NCBI GenBank assembly: GCA_013619035.1
Contig: JABXKX010000557.1
Location: forward strand, 1-8,612
Source: Peptostreptococcaceae bacterium
Lineage (GTDB): Bacteria; Bacillota_A; Clostridia; Peptostreptococcales; Acidaminobacteraceae
Direction of reading: 5' to 3'
Length of the DNA: 8,612 nt
Positions 1 to 6,671 of this stretch are shown here, in pieces; within the stretch, counting starts at the first letter, position 1; each line of letters starts with the position of its first letter. The position numbers and the translations under genes were made by a program. Below the pieces are notes generated by a model, which made no database searches, was not told the origin of the DNA, and worked only from the letters and a program-made list of their open reading frames with translations.

Positions 1-460
1 TTAATTTTTCTAAAATAGACTTCATTTTCTCTATTGTTAAATGTCCATAAGCTTTTTTATTGATTCTAACAGAAGGTGAGATATCACAGGCACCAAAACA
101 CGGTGCATGGTCTAAGGTAAATAACCCATCAGCCGTTGTCTCACCAACTTTTATATGTAAGGTATCTTCTAAATAACTTTCAATAACACTTTTCTCATTT
201 ACTCTACAAACAGTACCATTACACATTTCAATATGGTATTTGCCTTTTTTTGTAGAATTCAGTGCTGAAAAGAAGGTCATCACTTCTGAAATTTGAGCAT
301 AAGGAATTTTTACTTGATCCGCTATATACATCGCTGAAGATTCTGATATATATCTACCATCACTTTCATGTTGGACTTCTAACAGTATAGGCAATAAGTC
401 CTCCACCTGATAATCATAATGTGATAATATGATATCCATTTTTTCTCTTAATACATCCAT
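1..460 (-). CDS. nuoE: NuoE/HndA-like [2Fe-2S] subunit of NADH dehydrogenase or hydrogenase (3' end outside window)
   Basis: My translation from ATG at 460 gives 153 codons with no stop before the edge, so the C-terminus is missing, probably by only a few residues because family members are about 150-170 aa. Four cysteines fit the thioredoxin-like [2Fe-2S] fold: C80 and C85 (CNGTVC) and C121 and C125 (CFGAC), i.e. Cx4C and Cx3C. The N-terminal half (about 1-70) is the helical part typical of the family. In this family the subunit passes electrons between the NADH/flavin subunit (NuoF/HndC type) and the rest of the complex, in the cytoplasm. A GGGAGG ribosome site precedes the ATG. It is the first gene of a new unit after the terminator at 550-576, so the partner subunits should follow beyond position 1. 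Complex I, formate dehydrogenase and bifurcating hydrogenase homologues cannot be told apart from this subunit alone; a fermentative hydrogenase (HndA-like) is my guess. Confidence 0.9.
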   Translation of the reverse strand, partial: MDVLREKMDIILSHYDYQVEDLLPILLEVQHESDGRYISESSAMYIADQVKIPYAQISEVMTFFSALNSTKKGKYHIEMCNGTVCRVNEKSVIESYLEDTLHIKVGETTADGLFTLDHAPCFGACDISPSVRINKKAYGHLTIEKMKSILEKL

Positions 461-504
461 GACTTCCTCCCTTTATTTATATTTTAAATCATAGCTCAGT
501 TTGC

Positions 505-534
505 TATTTATCTACCCTATAGAAGAACAATCAA
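505..534 (-). promoter_or_regulatory. possible promoter of the NuoE/HndA-like gene
   Basis: On the minus strand TTGATT (534-529) and TAAATA (510-505) are 18 nt apart, between the preceding terminator and the ATG at 460. The match is modest, and the AT-rich gap (461-549) offers other -10 candidates such as TATGAT nearer the gene. A promoter is expected somewhere here because an intrinsic terminator lies just upstream. Confidence 0.3.
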
Positions 535-549
535 ACGGACTTCATTAAA

Positions 550-576
550 ACAAAAGACATCTATAATAGATGCCTT
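550..576 (-). terminator. intrinsic terminator after the 146-aa membrane protein gene
   Basis: On the minus strand AAGGCATCTA pairs with TAGATGTCTT (10 bp, one G-T pair) around a TTA loop, followed by TTTTGTTTT. It begins about 17 nt after the TGA at 593-595. The plus strand has no T-run after the stem, so it acts only on leftward transcription. It separates this gene from the NuoE/HndA-like gene. Confidence 0.85.
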
Positions 577-592
577 CATCAACTTTATTTAT

Positions 593-1033
593 TCAATGTA
601 TGGGAATTAAACGAAGGAGTTCATCATCGATTAAAAAGAATACACCCTTCAATTTGCCTACAACACTTTTATTCTGGAATTGAGTTCTAACACTGACTTC
701 AGTACTCGATAATTCAAAAAGTTCAATCTCAATATCACCCTGTTCCGTTACAAATAATAACCTTCCATATGGTGTTAGGCCACCTCTAATATCTTTTCTT
801 TTTAGGATCAATACTTCGTAAGGTGATAACTTGTAGGTCATTAATTCTTCTTTATCAACAACTACCTTAAGATCATCCATTAATAATGTGGCTTCAATGG
901 CATTGTGAGTTGCCTCTAACGCTTTGTTAAACCTATTGGTTCTGTATAGATTATAAAACTGTATTGCCAACCATATATTAATGCCAACCATTATGATGAT
1001 AAATAACTTTTTATTGTTTTCTCCACCAAACAT
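593..1033 (-). CDS. single-pass membrane-anchored protein of unknown function
   Basis: I do not recognise this 146-residue protein. A hydrophobic segment at about residues 10-30 (from LFIIIMVG to IQFYNLY) looks like one transmembrane helix or an uncleaved signal anchor; there is no lipobox cysteine. Residues 31-60 are helical and polar. Residues 60-146 alternate charged and hydrophobic residues in a pattern suggesting a small beta-rich domain. There are no cysteines and no catalytic motif that I can see. Flanking positive charges (K8, K9 against R31, R34, K37) do not settle topology but lean slightly to a cytoplasmic C-terminal domain. The ATG is supported by AAGGAG just upstream. It has its own promoter and terminator, so it appears to be monocistronic and unrelated to the ascorbate operon. 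It stops at TGA. Confidence 0.8.
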   Translation of the reverse strand: MFGGENNKKLFIIIMVGINIWLAIQFYNLYRTNRFNKALEATHNAIEATLLMDDLKVVVDKEELMTYKLSPYEVLILKRKDIRGGLTPYGRLLFVTEQGDIEIELFELSSTEVSVRTQFQNKSVVGKLKGVFFLIDDELLRLIPIH

Positions 1034-1055
1034 AAACTCTCCTTGTCTTTTTACT

Positions 1056-1084
1056 TATATACCCAAATAAACTCACTCGAACAA
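1056..1084 (-). promoter_or_regulatory. sigma-A-type promoter of the 146-aa membrane protein gene
   Basis: On the minus strand TTGTTC (1084-1079) and TATATA (1061-1056) are separated by exactly 17 nt. The -10 lies about 22 nt upstream of the ATG at 1033, so the 5' leader would be short and just hold the AAGGAG site. The promoter sits between the ptsH terminator and the gene, which fits an independent transcript. Confidence 0.6.
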
Positions 1085-1126
1085 GAAAAGTATCTTCAAT
1101 ATTTTTTCACCAAACTGAACAAAGAC

Positions 1127-1156
1127 AAAAAAAGACACCTATTTCTAGATGTCTTT
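1127..1156 (-). terminator. intrinsic terminator ending the ula-ptsIH operon
   Basis: On the minus strand AAAGACATCTA pairs with TAGGTGTCTTT (11 bp, one T-G pair) around a GAAA tetraloop, followed at once by a T-run (A at 1127-1133 on the plus strand). It begins 26 nt past the ptsH stop. On the plus strand the stem is followed only by a broken T-run, so any rightward activity would be weak. Confidence 0.92.
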
Positions 1157-1182
1157 CTTTAGATATATAAAATTGGGGTTCA

Positions 1183-1449
1183 TTATACCGCGAGGTTATT
1201 ATCAACTAAGAATTTAGTTATTGACTCTTTAGCAACAACTTCATCTTCTCCATCAATATAGATTTTTATATCAGTATCAGCTTTTACACCTAATGACATA
1301 ATACCTAAGATTGATTTTAAAGTCGTTTTCTTTTCTCCAGACTCTAATTCAACATCTGATTTGAATTTAGAGGCTTCTTTTACAAGTAAAGAAGCAGGTC
1401 TTGCATGAAGTCCAGCAGGATCTATTATTTTCATTTCGATTGTTTTCAT
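1183..1449 (-). CDS. ptsH: HPr phosphocarrier protein of the PTS
   Basis: This 88-residue protein matches HPr in length and motifs. The phosphorylated histidine is H15 in GLHARPAS, and the regulatory serine is S46 in [11 protein letters not shown]. HPr is a cytoplasmic protein that takes phosphate from Enzyme I and passes it to the EIIA domains. S46 is the site used by HPr kinase/phosphorylase in low-GC Gram-positives, so the seryl-phosphorylated form may serve catabolite control here; that is inference, since no hprK is present. The ATG overlaps the ptsI stop as ATGA, and its GGAGG site (1457-1461) lies within the ptsI 3' end, indicating translational coupling. It is the last gene before the terminator. 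The order ptsI then ptsH is the reverse of the common ptsH-ptsI pair. It stops at TAA. Confidence 0.98.
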   Translation of the reverse strand: MKTIEMKIIDPAGLHARPASLLVKEASKFKSDVELESGEKKTTLKSILGIMSLGVKADTDIKIYIDGEDEVVAKESITKFLVDNNLAV

Positions 1450-3164
1450 TTAATTTCCTCCAAATAGTCATTCACTAAGTTCATTACTTCATCATTATGA
1501 CTCATATTTAAAGCTTTTTCAGCCAGTGGTTTTAATAGTTTCATATCCATCTTACTCATCAACGCTCTTGCAGATAAGATGCTGGTTGCACTCATACTGA
1601 ACTCATCTAAGCCAAGTCCTAATAGTAGTGGAATAGCAATATGATCCCCCGCCATTTCACCACACATACCAGCCCATTTGCCTTCTTTATGTGCCGCATC
1701 TATCACCATTTTAATCAGTCTAAGAAGTGATGGATTATAGGGTTGATACAAATAAGATACGGTTTCATTCATACGATCTGCTGCAAAAGTATATTGGATA
1801 AGATCGTTTGTGCCGATTGAGAAGAAATCAACGTGTTTGGCAAATTGATCAGCTAATATTGCAGCGGCAGGTATTTCTACCATCATACCGACTTCAATAT
1901 CCTCACTCACCTCAACGCCTTCTTTTATTAAGGCTTCTTTCGTTTCAAGCAAAATACTCTTGGCATCTAAAAATTCATTGATTGTAGCAATCATGGGAAA
2001 CATGATTTTTAGTTGTCCATAAACACTTGCTCTTAACAAGGCTCTTAATTGAGTTACAAATATTTCTTTTCTATCAAGACACAAACGAATGGCTCTGTAC
2101 CCTAAAAACGGATTCATCTCTTCTGGCATGTCCAAGTAAGAAAGTTCTTTATCACCACCGATATCTAAGGTTCTTATAACAATTGGTTTAGGAGTCATTC
2201 TTTCAAGAACTGTTTTATAAGCAATAAATTGCTCTTCTTCAGTTGGGAAATTGCTTCTACCCATATATAGGAATTCAGTTCTGTAAAGACCTACACCTTC
2301 ACCACCATTTGATATAATACCATCAACATCATCAGGTGTTCCAATATTTGCGGACATTTCCACTTGATGACCGTCTAAAGTAACTGATTTCTTATCCAAA
2401 TACCTTTGAAGCAGTAACTTATTTTCATTATAAACAACTAATTTTTGTTCGTATGTTGCAATCATCTCAGAAGAGGGGTTTAAATATATCTCACCACTTA
2501 GACCATCTAGAATCACTTGATCACCATGATTCGCTTTTTCCAAAACAGCCTTTAATCCAACAACTGCTGGTATTTCAAGTGATCTTGCCATAATGGCACT
2601 GTGACTAGTTCTACCACCAATATTCGTTGCAAATCCTTTAACAAACTCACGATTCAGTTGAGCGGTTTCTGATGGCGTGATATCTTCTGCTACAATAACA
2701 ACCGGCTCATCAATAAGTGTGACATCATTCATCTTAACATCTAATAGATGACATAGAAGTCTTTTTCTAATGTCTTTTATATCAGCAGCTCGTTCTTTCA
2801 TATAGTCATTGTCCATTGATTCAAATATGGCTATAAAACTATCAGATACAGTTTGAAGTCCATATGCTGCATTGACTAGATCATTTTCCATCATTGAATA
2901 AATACCACCTAAAAGTTCAGGGTCTTGTATCATTTGAAGATGTGCTTCAAATATCGCTCCATGTTCTTCACCTAAACTTACAATCGCTTTATCTCTGATG
3001 GTTTGTAATTCCATAATACTTTTTTGATGAGCTGCTTCAAATCTCAACTTTTCATCTTTATAAGATGTAATCTTTTCCTCTGTGACGTTTAATTCCAGTG
3101 TTTCTATTTTAAATATCTTTGCGATGGCATAACCATTACTCGCAGCAATACCTTTAATCACCAT
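1446..3164 (-). CDS. ptsI: PTS Enzyme I, phosphoenolpyruvate-protein phosphotransferase
   Basis: At 572 residues this is a full-length Enzyme I. It takes phosphate from PEP onto a histidine and passes it to HPr in the cytoplasm. The N-terminal HPr-binding and swivelling domains (about 1-230) carry the active-site H188 in GGRTSHSA. The C-terminal PEP-binding barrel (about 260-570) holds GLYRTEFL (292-299), [10 protein letters not shown] (331-340), the metal-binding region VEIPAA (429-434), GTNDLIQY (451-458) and the catalytic C501 in [10 protein letters not shown]. All key residues are present. It starts 9 nt after the SorC-family gene, and that gene's TAG stop overlaps this gene's AGAGGT ribosome site. 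It ends with TGA inside the ptsH start (ATGA). Normal length ending at TGA shows that TGA is a stop here. Its place in the ascorbate operon suggests that general PTS capacity rises with ascorbate induction, unless a second copy exists elsewhere. Confidence 0.98.
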   Translation of the reverse strand: MVIKGIAASNGYAIAKIFKIETLELNVTEEKITSYKDEKLRFEAAHQKSIMELQTIRDKAIVSLGEEHGAIFEAHLQMIQDPELLGGIYSMMENDLVNAAYGLQTVSDSFIAIFESMDNDYMKERAADIKDIRKRLLCHLLDVKMNDVTLIDEPVVIVAEDITPSETAQLNREFVKGFATNIGGRTSHSAIMARSLEIPAVVGLKAVLEKANHGDQVILDGLSGEIYLNPSSEMIATYEQKLVVYNENKLLLQRYLDKKSVTLDGHQVEMSANIGTPDDVDGIISNGGEGVGLYRTEFLYMGRSNFPTEEEQFIAYKTVLERMTPKPIVIRTLDIGGDKELSYLDMPEEMNPFLGYRAIRLCLDRKEIFVTQLRALLRASVYGQLKIMFPMIATINEFLDAKSILLETKEALIKEGVEVSEDIEVGMMVEIPAAAILADQFAKHVDFFSIGTNDLIQYTFAADRMNETVSYLYQPYNPSLLRLIKMVIDAAHKEGKWAGMCGEMAGDHIAIPLLLGLGLDEFSMSATSILSARALMSKMDMKLLKPLAEKALNMSHNDEVMNLVNDYLEEIK

Positions 3165-3170
3165 GATCTA

Positions 3171-3176
3171 CCTCTA
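3171..3176 (-). promoter_or_regulatory. ptsI ribosome site containing the upstream TAG stop
   Basis: The minus-strand hexamer TAGAGG contains the TAG stop of the SorC-family gene and the core of the ptsI Shine-Dalgarno site, with 6 nt left before the ptsI ATG. Ribosomes finishing the upstream gene would be placed directly at the ptsI start. Confidence 0.7.
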
Positions 3177-4145
3177 TTTTCTTATTTTATCATCTAATTC
3201 AAGAACTTTTAAAAGTGCATCTTCATCCGATATAAGTGTATCAATTCGACCAGCTCTCAAAGCACCTAAAATTGCTTTTGATTTTCTTTCTCCACCCGCT
3301 ACAACAATCATTTTTTGTTTACCAATTGTATCAGATTGAATACCAATTATATTTTTATTGATGTTTAAATCTAAAAATTCTCCTCGTTGATCAAAGAAGT
3401 GAGCACATAAGAAACCGACACCACCTTTACAAAGAATCTTTTCCTTAAGTTCATCTTCAACGTATATATCCCAAAGTGTTTGGGGAATTTCCGTTTCGAC
3501 AGCACCAAGACCGGTTAAAATTAAGTCACAGTTATCAATCATTTCAAGAGAATGTTTGATAATAGGACTCTTAACTAAAGCATCTCGAGCTTCTTTATTT
3601 TCAACATAAATAGGGGCTGGTATCGGGTAAAATCTTGCGCCAATTTTGTTGGATAGATTGGTTCCAATACTTAAAATATCAGATTCACCCATGTCATAAC
3701 TAATGGCACCAAACAGCTCAACAATTTTTATATCTTCATATGATAACTTCTTCATTTGAGACACGGTATTTCGTACACTATGTCCCCAAGAAATACCAAT
3801 TGTCATGCCATCAAACATCACATTTGACATCACATCAGCGGCATATTTACCAATCTCAACTAAAGTATCAGAATAATTACTTTGAGTTTTTACCATACGT
3901 ACATTATTGATATTAAAACGTTTGGTCAATTCATCTCTAATATATTCAGTCTGGTCACTTGCATAGTTTATATTGATGCTGACAATTCCAGTCTCTTTGG
4001 CTTTCTTTAACAACCTTGACACTTTTGGTCTTGAAAGAAACAATTCTTTAGCAATTTGACTTTGAGTCATACCATCTAAAAAATACCTAACCGATACTTC
4101 AATTAATAATTGTCTTTCATCCGCTTGTTTTTCTTCTTTAGTCAT
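3174..4145 (-). CDS. SorC-family sugar-binding transcriptional regulator
   Basis: The 323-residue length and layout match the SorC family. An N-terminal helix-turn-helix (about residues 18-55) includes MTQSQIAKEL and SRPKVSRLLKKAKETG. It is followed by a sugar-phosphate-binding domain (about 62-320) with family landmarks GISWGHSV (117-124), LFGAIS (144-149), GLGA (212-215) and AGGERKSKAILGALRAG (283-299). Such proteins are cytoplasmic DNA-binding regulators that respond to phosphorylated sugars. From its position between ulaF and ptsI it probably controls this operon, with an ascorbate-pathway intermediate as a plausible effector; that is inference. It is not the DeoR-type UlaR known from E. 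coli. A GGGGTGG site precedes the ATG, 17 nt after the ulaF stop. Whether it activates or represses cannot be read from the sequence. Confidence 0.93.
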   Translation of the reverse strand: MTKEEKQADERQLLIEVSVRYFLDGMTQSQIAKELFLSRPKVSRLLKKAKETGIVSININYASDQTEYIRDELTKRFNINNVRMVKTQSNYSDTLVEIGKYAADVMSNVMFDGMTIGISWGHSVRNTVSQMKKLSYEDIKIVELFGAISYDMGESDILSIGTNLSNKIGARFYPIPAPIYVENKEARDALVKSPIIKHSLEMIDNCDLILTGLGAVETEIPQTLWDIYVEDELKEKILCKGGVGFLCAHFFDQRGEFLDLNINKNIIGIQSDTIGKQKMIVVAGGERKSKAILGALRAGRIDTLISDEDALLKVLELDDKIRK

Positions 4146-4162
4146 AACCCACCCCTTTAGTT

Positions 4163-4855
4163 TTATTGACCGTAATAAGCATTTTTACCATGTTTTCTAA
4201 GGTAATGCTTATCTAATAAATGATCGTCAATTTTCTTAACCGTTTGGTTTAGTTTTTCAGTTCTAAAAGCCATCTTGCAGACTTCTTCCACTACTTTTGC
4301 ATTATGTACTGCATCGCCTGCACTCTTTCCCCATGTAAATGGTCCATGATTACTAACAATAATTCCTGGCATTTCTAGAGGTTTATAATTTTTCTTAACA
4401 AGCGTTTCAATAATGACTTTGCCTGTATTAAGTTCATAATTATTCTTTATTTCTTCTTTTGTTAGACTACGTGTACAAGGAATATCACCATAGAAGTAAT
4501 CTGCATGTGTCGTCCCATATGATGGTACATCTCTACAGGCTTGAGCCCATGAAGTCGCCCATTCTGAATGGGTATGTACCACTCCGTTTATATGTTTAAA
4601 ACATCTATAGAGTTCTAAATGTGTTGGTGTATCAGATGAAGGCTTCATATCACCTTCAATGATATTACCGTCCAAGTCAATGACAACCATATCACTTGGC
4701 TTCATCATATCATACTTAACACCACTGGGTTTGATAACCACTAAATTGGTCTCACGATCAATTGCACTCACATTTCCCCAAGTATATATAACAAGATTCT
4801 GAGTTACCAACTCAATATTAGCATCGTAGACTTCTTTTTTCAATTTCTCTAACAT
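4163..4855 (-). CDS. ulaF: L-ribulose-5-phosphate 4-epimerase (UlaF/AraD/SgbE type)
   Basis: This 230-residue cytoplasmic protein belongs to the class II aldolase/epimerase family and converts L-ribulose 5-phosphate to D-xylulose 5-phosphate, the last step of ascorbate breakdown. It has the expected zinc ligands H94 and H96 (VVHTHSEW) and H170 (VSNHGPF), the acidic D75 in SSDTPTH, D119 in HADY, and the conserved C-terminal HGKNAYYGQ with its catalytic-type tyrosine. This tail and the TTHADYFYG stretch separate it from fuculose aldolases. AraD, UlaF and SgbE are close in sequence; the neighbours ulaD and ulaE make UlaF the right name. It starts 9 nt after ulaE, whose TAG stop is part of this gene's TAGGAG ribosome site. 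It stops at TAA. Confidence 0.96.
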   Translation of the reverse strand: MLEKLKKEVYDANIELVTQNLVIYTWGNVSAIDRETNLVVIKPSGVKYDMMKPSDMVVIDLDGNIIEGDMKPSSDTPTHLELYRCFKHINGVVHTHSEWATSWAQACRDVPSYGTTHADYFYGDIPCTRSLTKEEIKNNYELNTGKVIIETLVKKNYKPLEMPGIIVSNHGPFTWGKSAGDAVHNAKVVEEVCKMAFRTEKLNQTVKKIDDHLLDKHYLRKHGKNAYYGQ

Positions 4856-4860
4856 AATTG

Positions 4861-4867
4861 TCTCCTA
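4861..4867 (-). promoter_or_regulatory. ulaF ribosome site containing the ulaE TAG stop
   Basis: Minus-strand TAGGAGA holds both the ulaE stop (4867-4865) and the GGAG core for ulaF, 6 nt before the ATG at 4855. This fixes the ulaF start and suggests termination-reinitiation coupling. Confidence 0.75.
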
Positions 4868-5707
4868 CATTTTTTGCTTCAACCACTCTTTTGCTTGTAT
4901 GATGTGTTGAACCGTTTCTTCTTTCGTTTCATTTAAAGTATTGTCTGCCCACATTTCAATTAAAAATGGTCCAGCATACTCTTTTTCAGTCAGTGTTTCA
5001 AAAAGACTTTTAAATTCAACTGTACCATCACCAAATGGTACACATTTAAAGATGTTTGGTTTGGTATCTTTTAGATGAATTCCAACTATATGATCAAACC
5101 CTTTTATAAGTTCTTCACTTGGATTAGTTGTCCACTGAGTTAGATTGCCTAAATCGGGATAAATCTTTAACCAAGGTGAATTAACCAACTCTATATATTT
5201 CAAACATCTTGTAATGGTCCCAATAAACTGTGTATCCATAATCTCTATAGATAACATAATATTGGCTTCACTCGCTAGTTTAGCTGCATACTTTAACCCT
5301 TCAATAAAACGTTCTTCTGTCTCATTTGTTTGTTCTTCATAATAAACATCATATCCTGCAAGCTGAATATTTCTAATACCAAGAGCTTCTGCTAAGTTAA
5401 TGGCTTTTTCCATGATTTCATAAGCTCTTTTTCTTTTAGTGGGATCTTTACTACCAAAAGGAAACCTTCTATGTGCACTTAAGCACATAGAATTTATATA
5501 GAAGTCTGCTTTAAATAATATCTTCCTTAAAGTAGCACATGTATCCTTTGACCAATCTAATCTCTCTAATCTTTCATCACTTTCATCCACAGACATTTCT
5601 ATAAAATCATAACCTGCAGAAATAGCTATATCTATTTTATCTTGCCATTCAAAGCGATTTGGAATCGCTTTTTCATAAATGCCAAATCGATTGTTTTTTA
5701 AACTCAT
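4865..5707 (-). CDS. ulaE: L-xylulose-5-phosphate 3-epimerase (UlaE/SgbU type)
   Basis: This 280-residue TIM-barrel enzyme converts L-xylulose 5-phosphate to L-ribulose 5-phosphate. The family's metal-binding residues are visible as E155 (SIEIMD), D185 (YPDLGN), H211 (GIHLKDTKP) and E251 (LIEMWAD). Family signatures also include GIYEKAIP near the N-terminus, FIEMSVDE (35-42), NSMCLSAHRRFPFGS (72-86) and NIQLAGYDVYYEEQT (113-127). The length is close to that of E. coli UlaE. It starts only 2 nt after the ulaD stop, and its GGAG ribosome site lies in the last ulaD codons. With ulaD and ulaF on either side the role is clear. A perfect 10-bp inverted repeat lies within the gene at 5467-5492. It stops at TAG within the ulaF ribosome site. 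Confidence 0.97.
   Translation of the reverse strand: MSLKNNRFGIYEKAIPNRFEWQDKIDIAISAGYDFIEMSVDESDERLERLDWSKDTCATLRKILFKADFYINSMCLSAHRRFPFGSKDPTKRKRAYEIMEKAINLAEALGIRNIQLAGYDVYYEEQTNETEERFIEGLKYAAKLASEANIMLSIEIMDTQFIGTITRCLKYIELVNSPWLKIYPDLGNLTQWTTNPSEELIKGFDHIVGIHLKDTKPNIFKCVPFGDGTVEFKSLFETLTEKEYAGPFLIEMWADNTLNETKEETVQHIIQAKEWLKQKM
5467..5492. repeat. perfect 10-bp inverted repeat inside ulaE
   Basis: TTCTATGTGC and GCACATAGAA flank a 6-nt centre (acttaa on the plus strand). The arms are exact reverse complements. The repeat encodes the conserved MCLSAHR stretch of UlaE, so protein constraint and codon choice may explain it. It could also form an mRNA hairpin or an operator-like DNA site. 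Confidence 0.75.
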
Positions 5708-5709
5708 CT

Positions 5710-6363
5710 CTAGCTCCAGTATGTAGTTATCTCTGACTTAAATGATTTAGCTGCTGTAACAGGACATTTCGCATCTCTGATACTTCTTCCCGCTATAAAA
5801 CAGTAAATAGGCAAGTCTTTGAATAATTTAATATCTTCAATCGCTAAACCACCTGTTACAGTAACATCAAAGCCCATATCACATAATTTACCTAGTTTTT
5901 CTAAATCTTTTGGTCCCCAGTTTTGGCCTGCTGCTTGTGCATCTCTAGAACGATGATAAACCACTTGAGTTAATCCCGCTTCTTTCCAAGACGTTGCATG
6001 ATCCCATGTCCAATCACCATATAATTCGACTTGAACATCCTTATCTGATTCATAAGATTTTGCCACATCTAACATACCTGTCATTGTCGGAATCTCTGCA
6101 CAGCAGATAACAGTCATCCACGTCGCTCCTGCGCCATAACATTGCTTTGCCAATAAACTACCAGCGTCAGCACCTTTTATATCTGCTAAAATAATTTTTT
6201 CTGGATACAATGCTCTTAAACATCTAACAGGTTCTAACCCTTCAGCTACATGTAAAATAGTACCCACTTCTATAACATCAATATGTTCACCGATGTCTCT
6301 GATAGATGCTAATGCATCTTTTAATGATGTATTGTCTAATGCGACTTGTAATTTTGGTAACAT
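5710..6363 (-). CDS. ulaD: 3-keto-L-gulonate-6-phosphate decarboxylase
   Basis: This 217-residue barrel protein belongs to the orotidine-phosphate-decarboxylase suprafamily. It removes CO2 from 3-keto-L-gulonate 6-phosphate to give L-xylulose 5-phosphate, using Mg2+. Active-site residues are visible as D10 (VALD), E32 (IEVGT), the DxKxxD motif D61, K63 and D66 (DIKGAD), H137 and R140 ([11 protein letters not shown]), and the phosphate-binding TGG (170-172) and GRSIRDA (192-198). The YHRSRDAQ stretch points to the decarboxylase and away from the related hexulose-6-phosphate synthase, and the ula neighbours agree. The start is supported by AGGAGG, which overlaps the ulaB TAG stop. The gap to ulaE is 2 nt. 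It ends at TAG. Confidence 0.97.
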   Translation of the reverse strand: MLPKLQVALDNTSLKDALASIRDIGEHIDVIEVGTILHVAEGLEPVRCLRALYPEKIILADIKGADAGSLLAKQCYGAGATWMTVICCAEIPTMTGMLDVAKSYESDKDVQVELYGDWTWDHATSWKEAGLTQVVYHRSRDAQAAGQNWGPKDLEKLGKLCDMGFDVTVTGGLAIEDIKLFKDLPIYCFIAGRSIRDAKCPVTAAKSFKSEITTYWS

Positions 6364-6367
6364 TTTG

Positions 6368-6374
6368 CCTCCTA
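6368..6374 (-). promoter_or_regulatory. ulaD ribosome site containing the ulaB TAG stop
   Basis: Minus-strand TAGGAGG comprises the ulaB stop (6374-6372) and a near-perfect Shine-Dalgarno core, 4 nt before the ulaD ATG at 6363. It decides the ulaD start and joins EIIB translation to the first catabolic step after the lactonase. Confidence 0.8.
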
Positions 6375-6653
6375 TAAGCCTAGTGCTTCTTTCACTTTTG
6401 TAGTAATTTCTTCTTCTGAAACAAGATTAACCAATCCAACTACTTTTGAATCTCCAGTCACTTTAAAGTCTTTTACAAAAGGCTTAGAAACTAGGATTAA
6501 ATCATAACTATTGGCTGCTGATTTTGCTTGACCCACACTTGAATGATCAATTGTATGTGGTATATTCAGGTCATTTAACACTTTATCAATTTTCATTTTA
6601 ATAATCATACTTGATCCCATACCGTTGCCACATGCTGCTAATACTTTTAACAT
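6372..6653 (-). CDS. ulaB: PTS ascorbate-specific EIIB component
   Basis: This 93-residue protein is a free-standing EIIB of the ascorbate class. The phosphorylated cysteine is C8 in the N-terminal loop [10 protein letters not shown], which is the form seen in UlaB/SgaB proteins. The domain has the expected small alternating alpha/beta pattern, and the size is close to that of E. coli UlaB. It receives phosphate from EIIA (UlaC) and gives it to L-ascorbate as the sugar passes through the membrane permease UlaA. Unusually, ulaB is separated from ulaC by ulaG, and no ulaA is adjacent. An AAGGAG site precedes the ATG, and the gap to ulaG is 18 nt. The TAG stop lies inside the ulaD ribosome site. 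Confidence 0.96.
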   Translation of the reverse strand: MLKVLAACGNGMGSSMIIKMKIDKVLNDLNIPHTIDHSSVGQAKSAANSYDLILVSKPFVKDFKVTGDSKVVGLVNLVSEEEITTKVKEALGL

Positions 6654-6671
6654 AATATTCTCCTTAGTCGA

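Noticed and set aside
1446..3164. A TGA-as-tryptophan (Mycoplasma-type) genetic code
   Set aside because: Enzyme I ends at TGA at normal full length, directly overlapping the ptsH start, and tryptophans in the window are encoded by TGG.
4163..4855. L-arabinose pathway araD as the gene identity
   Set aside because: The sequence alone fits AraD as well, but no araA or araB is nearby while ulaD, ulaE, ulaB and ulaG are in the same operon.
5710..6363. Hexulose-6-phosphate synthase (formaldehyde fixation) as an alternative call
   Set aside because: The [11 protein letters not shown] motif and the ula neighbours fit 3-keto-L-gulonate-6-phosphate decarboxylase, and no isomerase partner is present.
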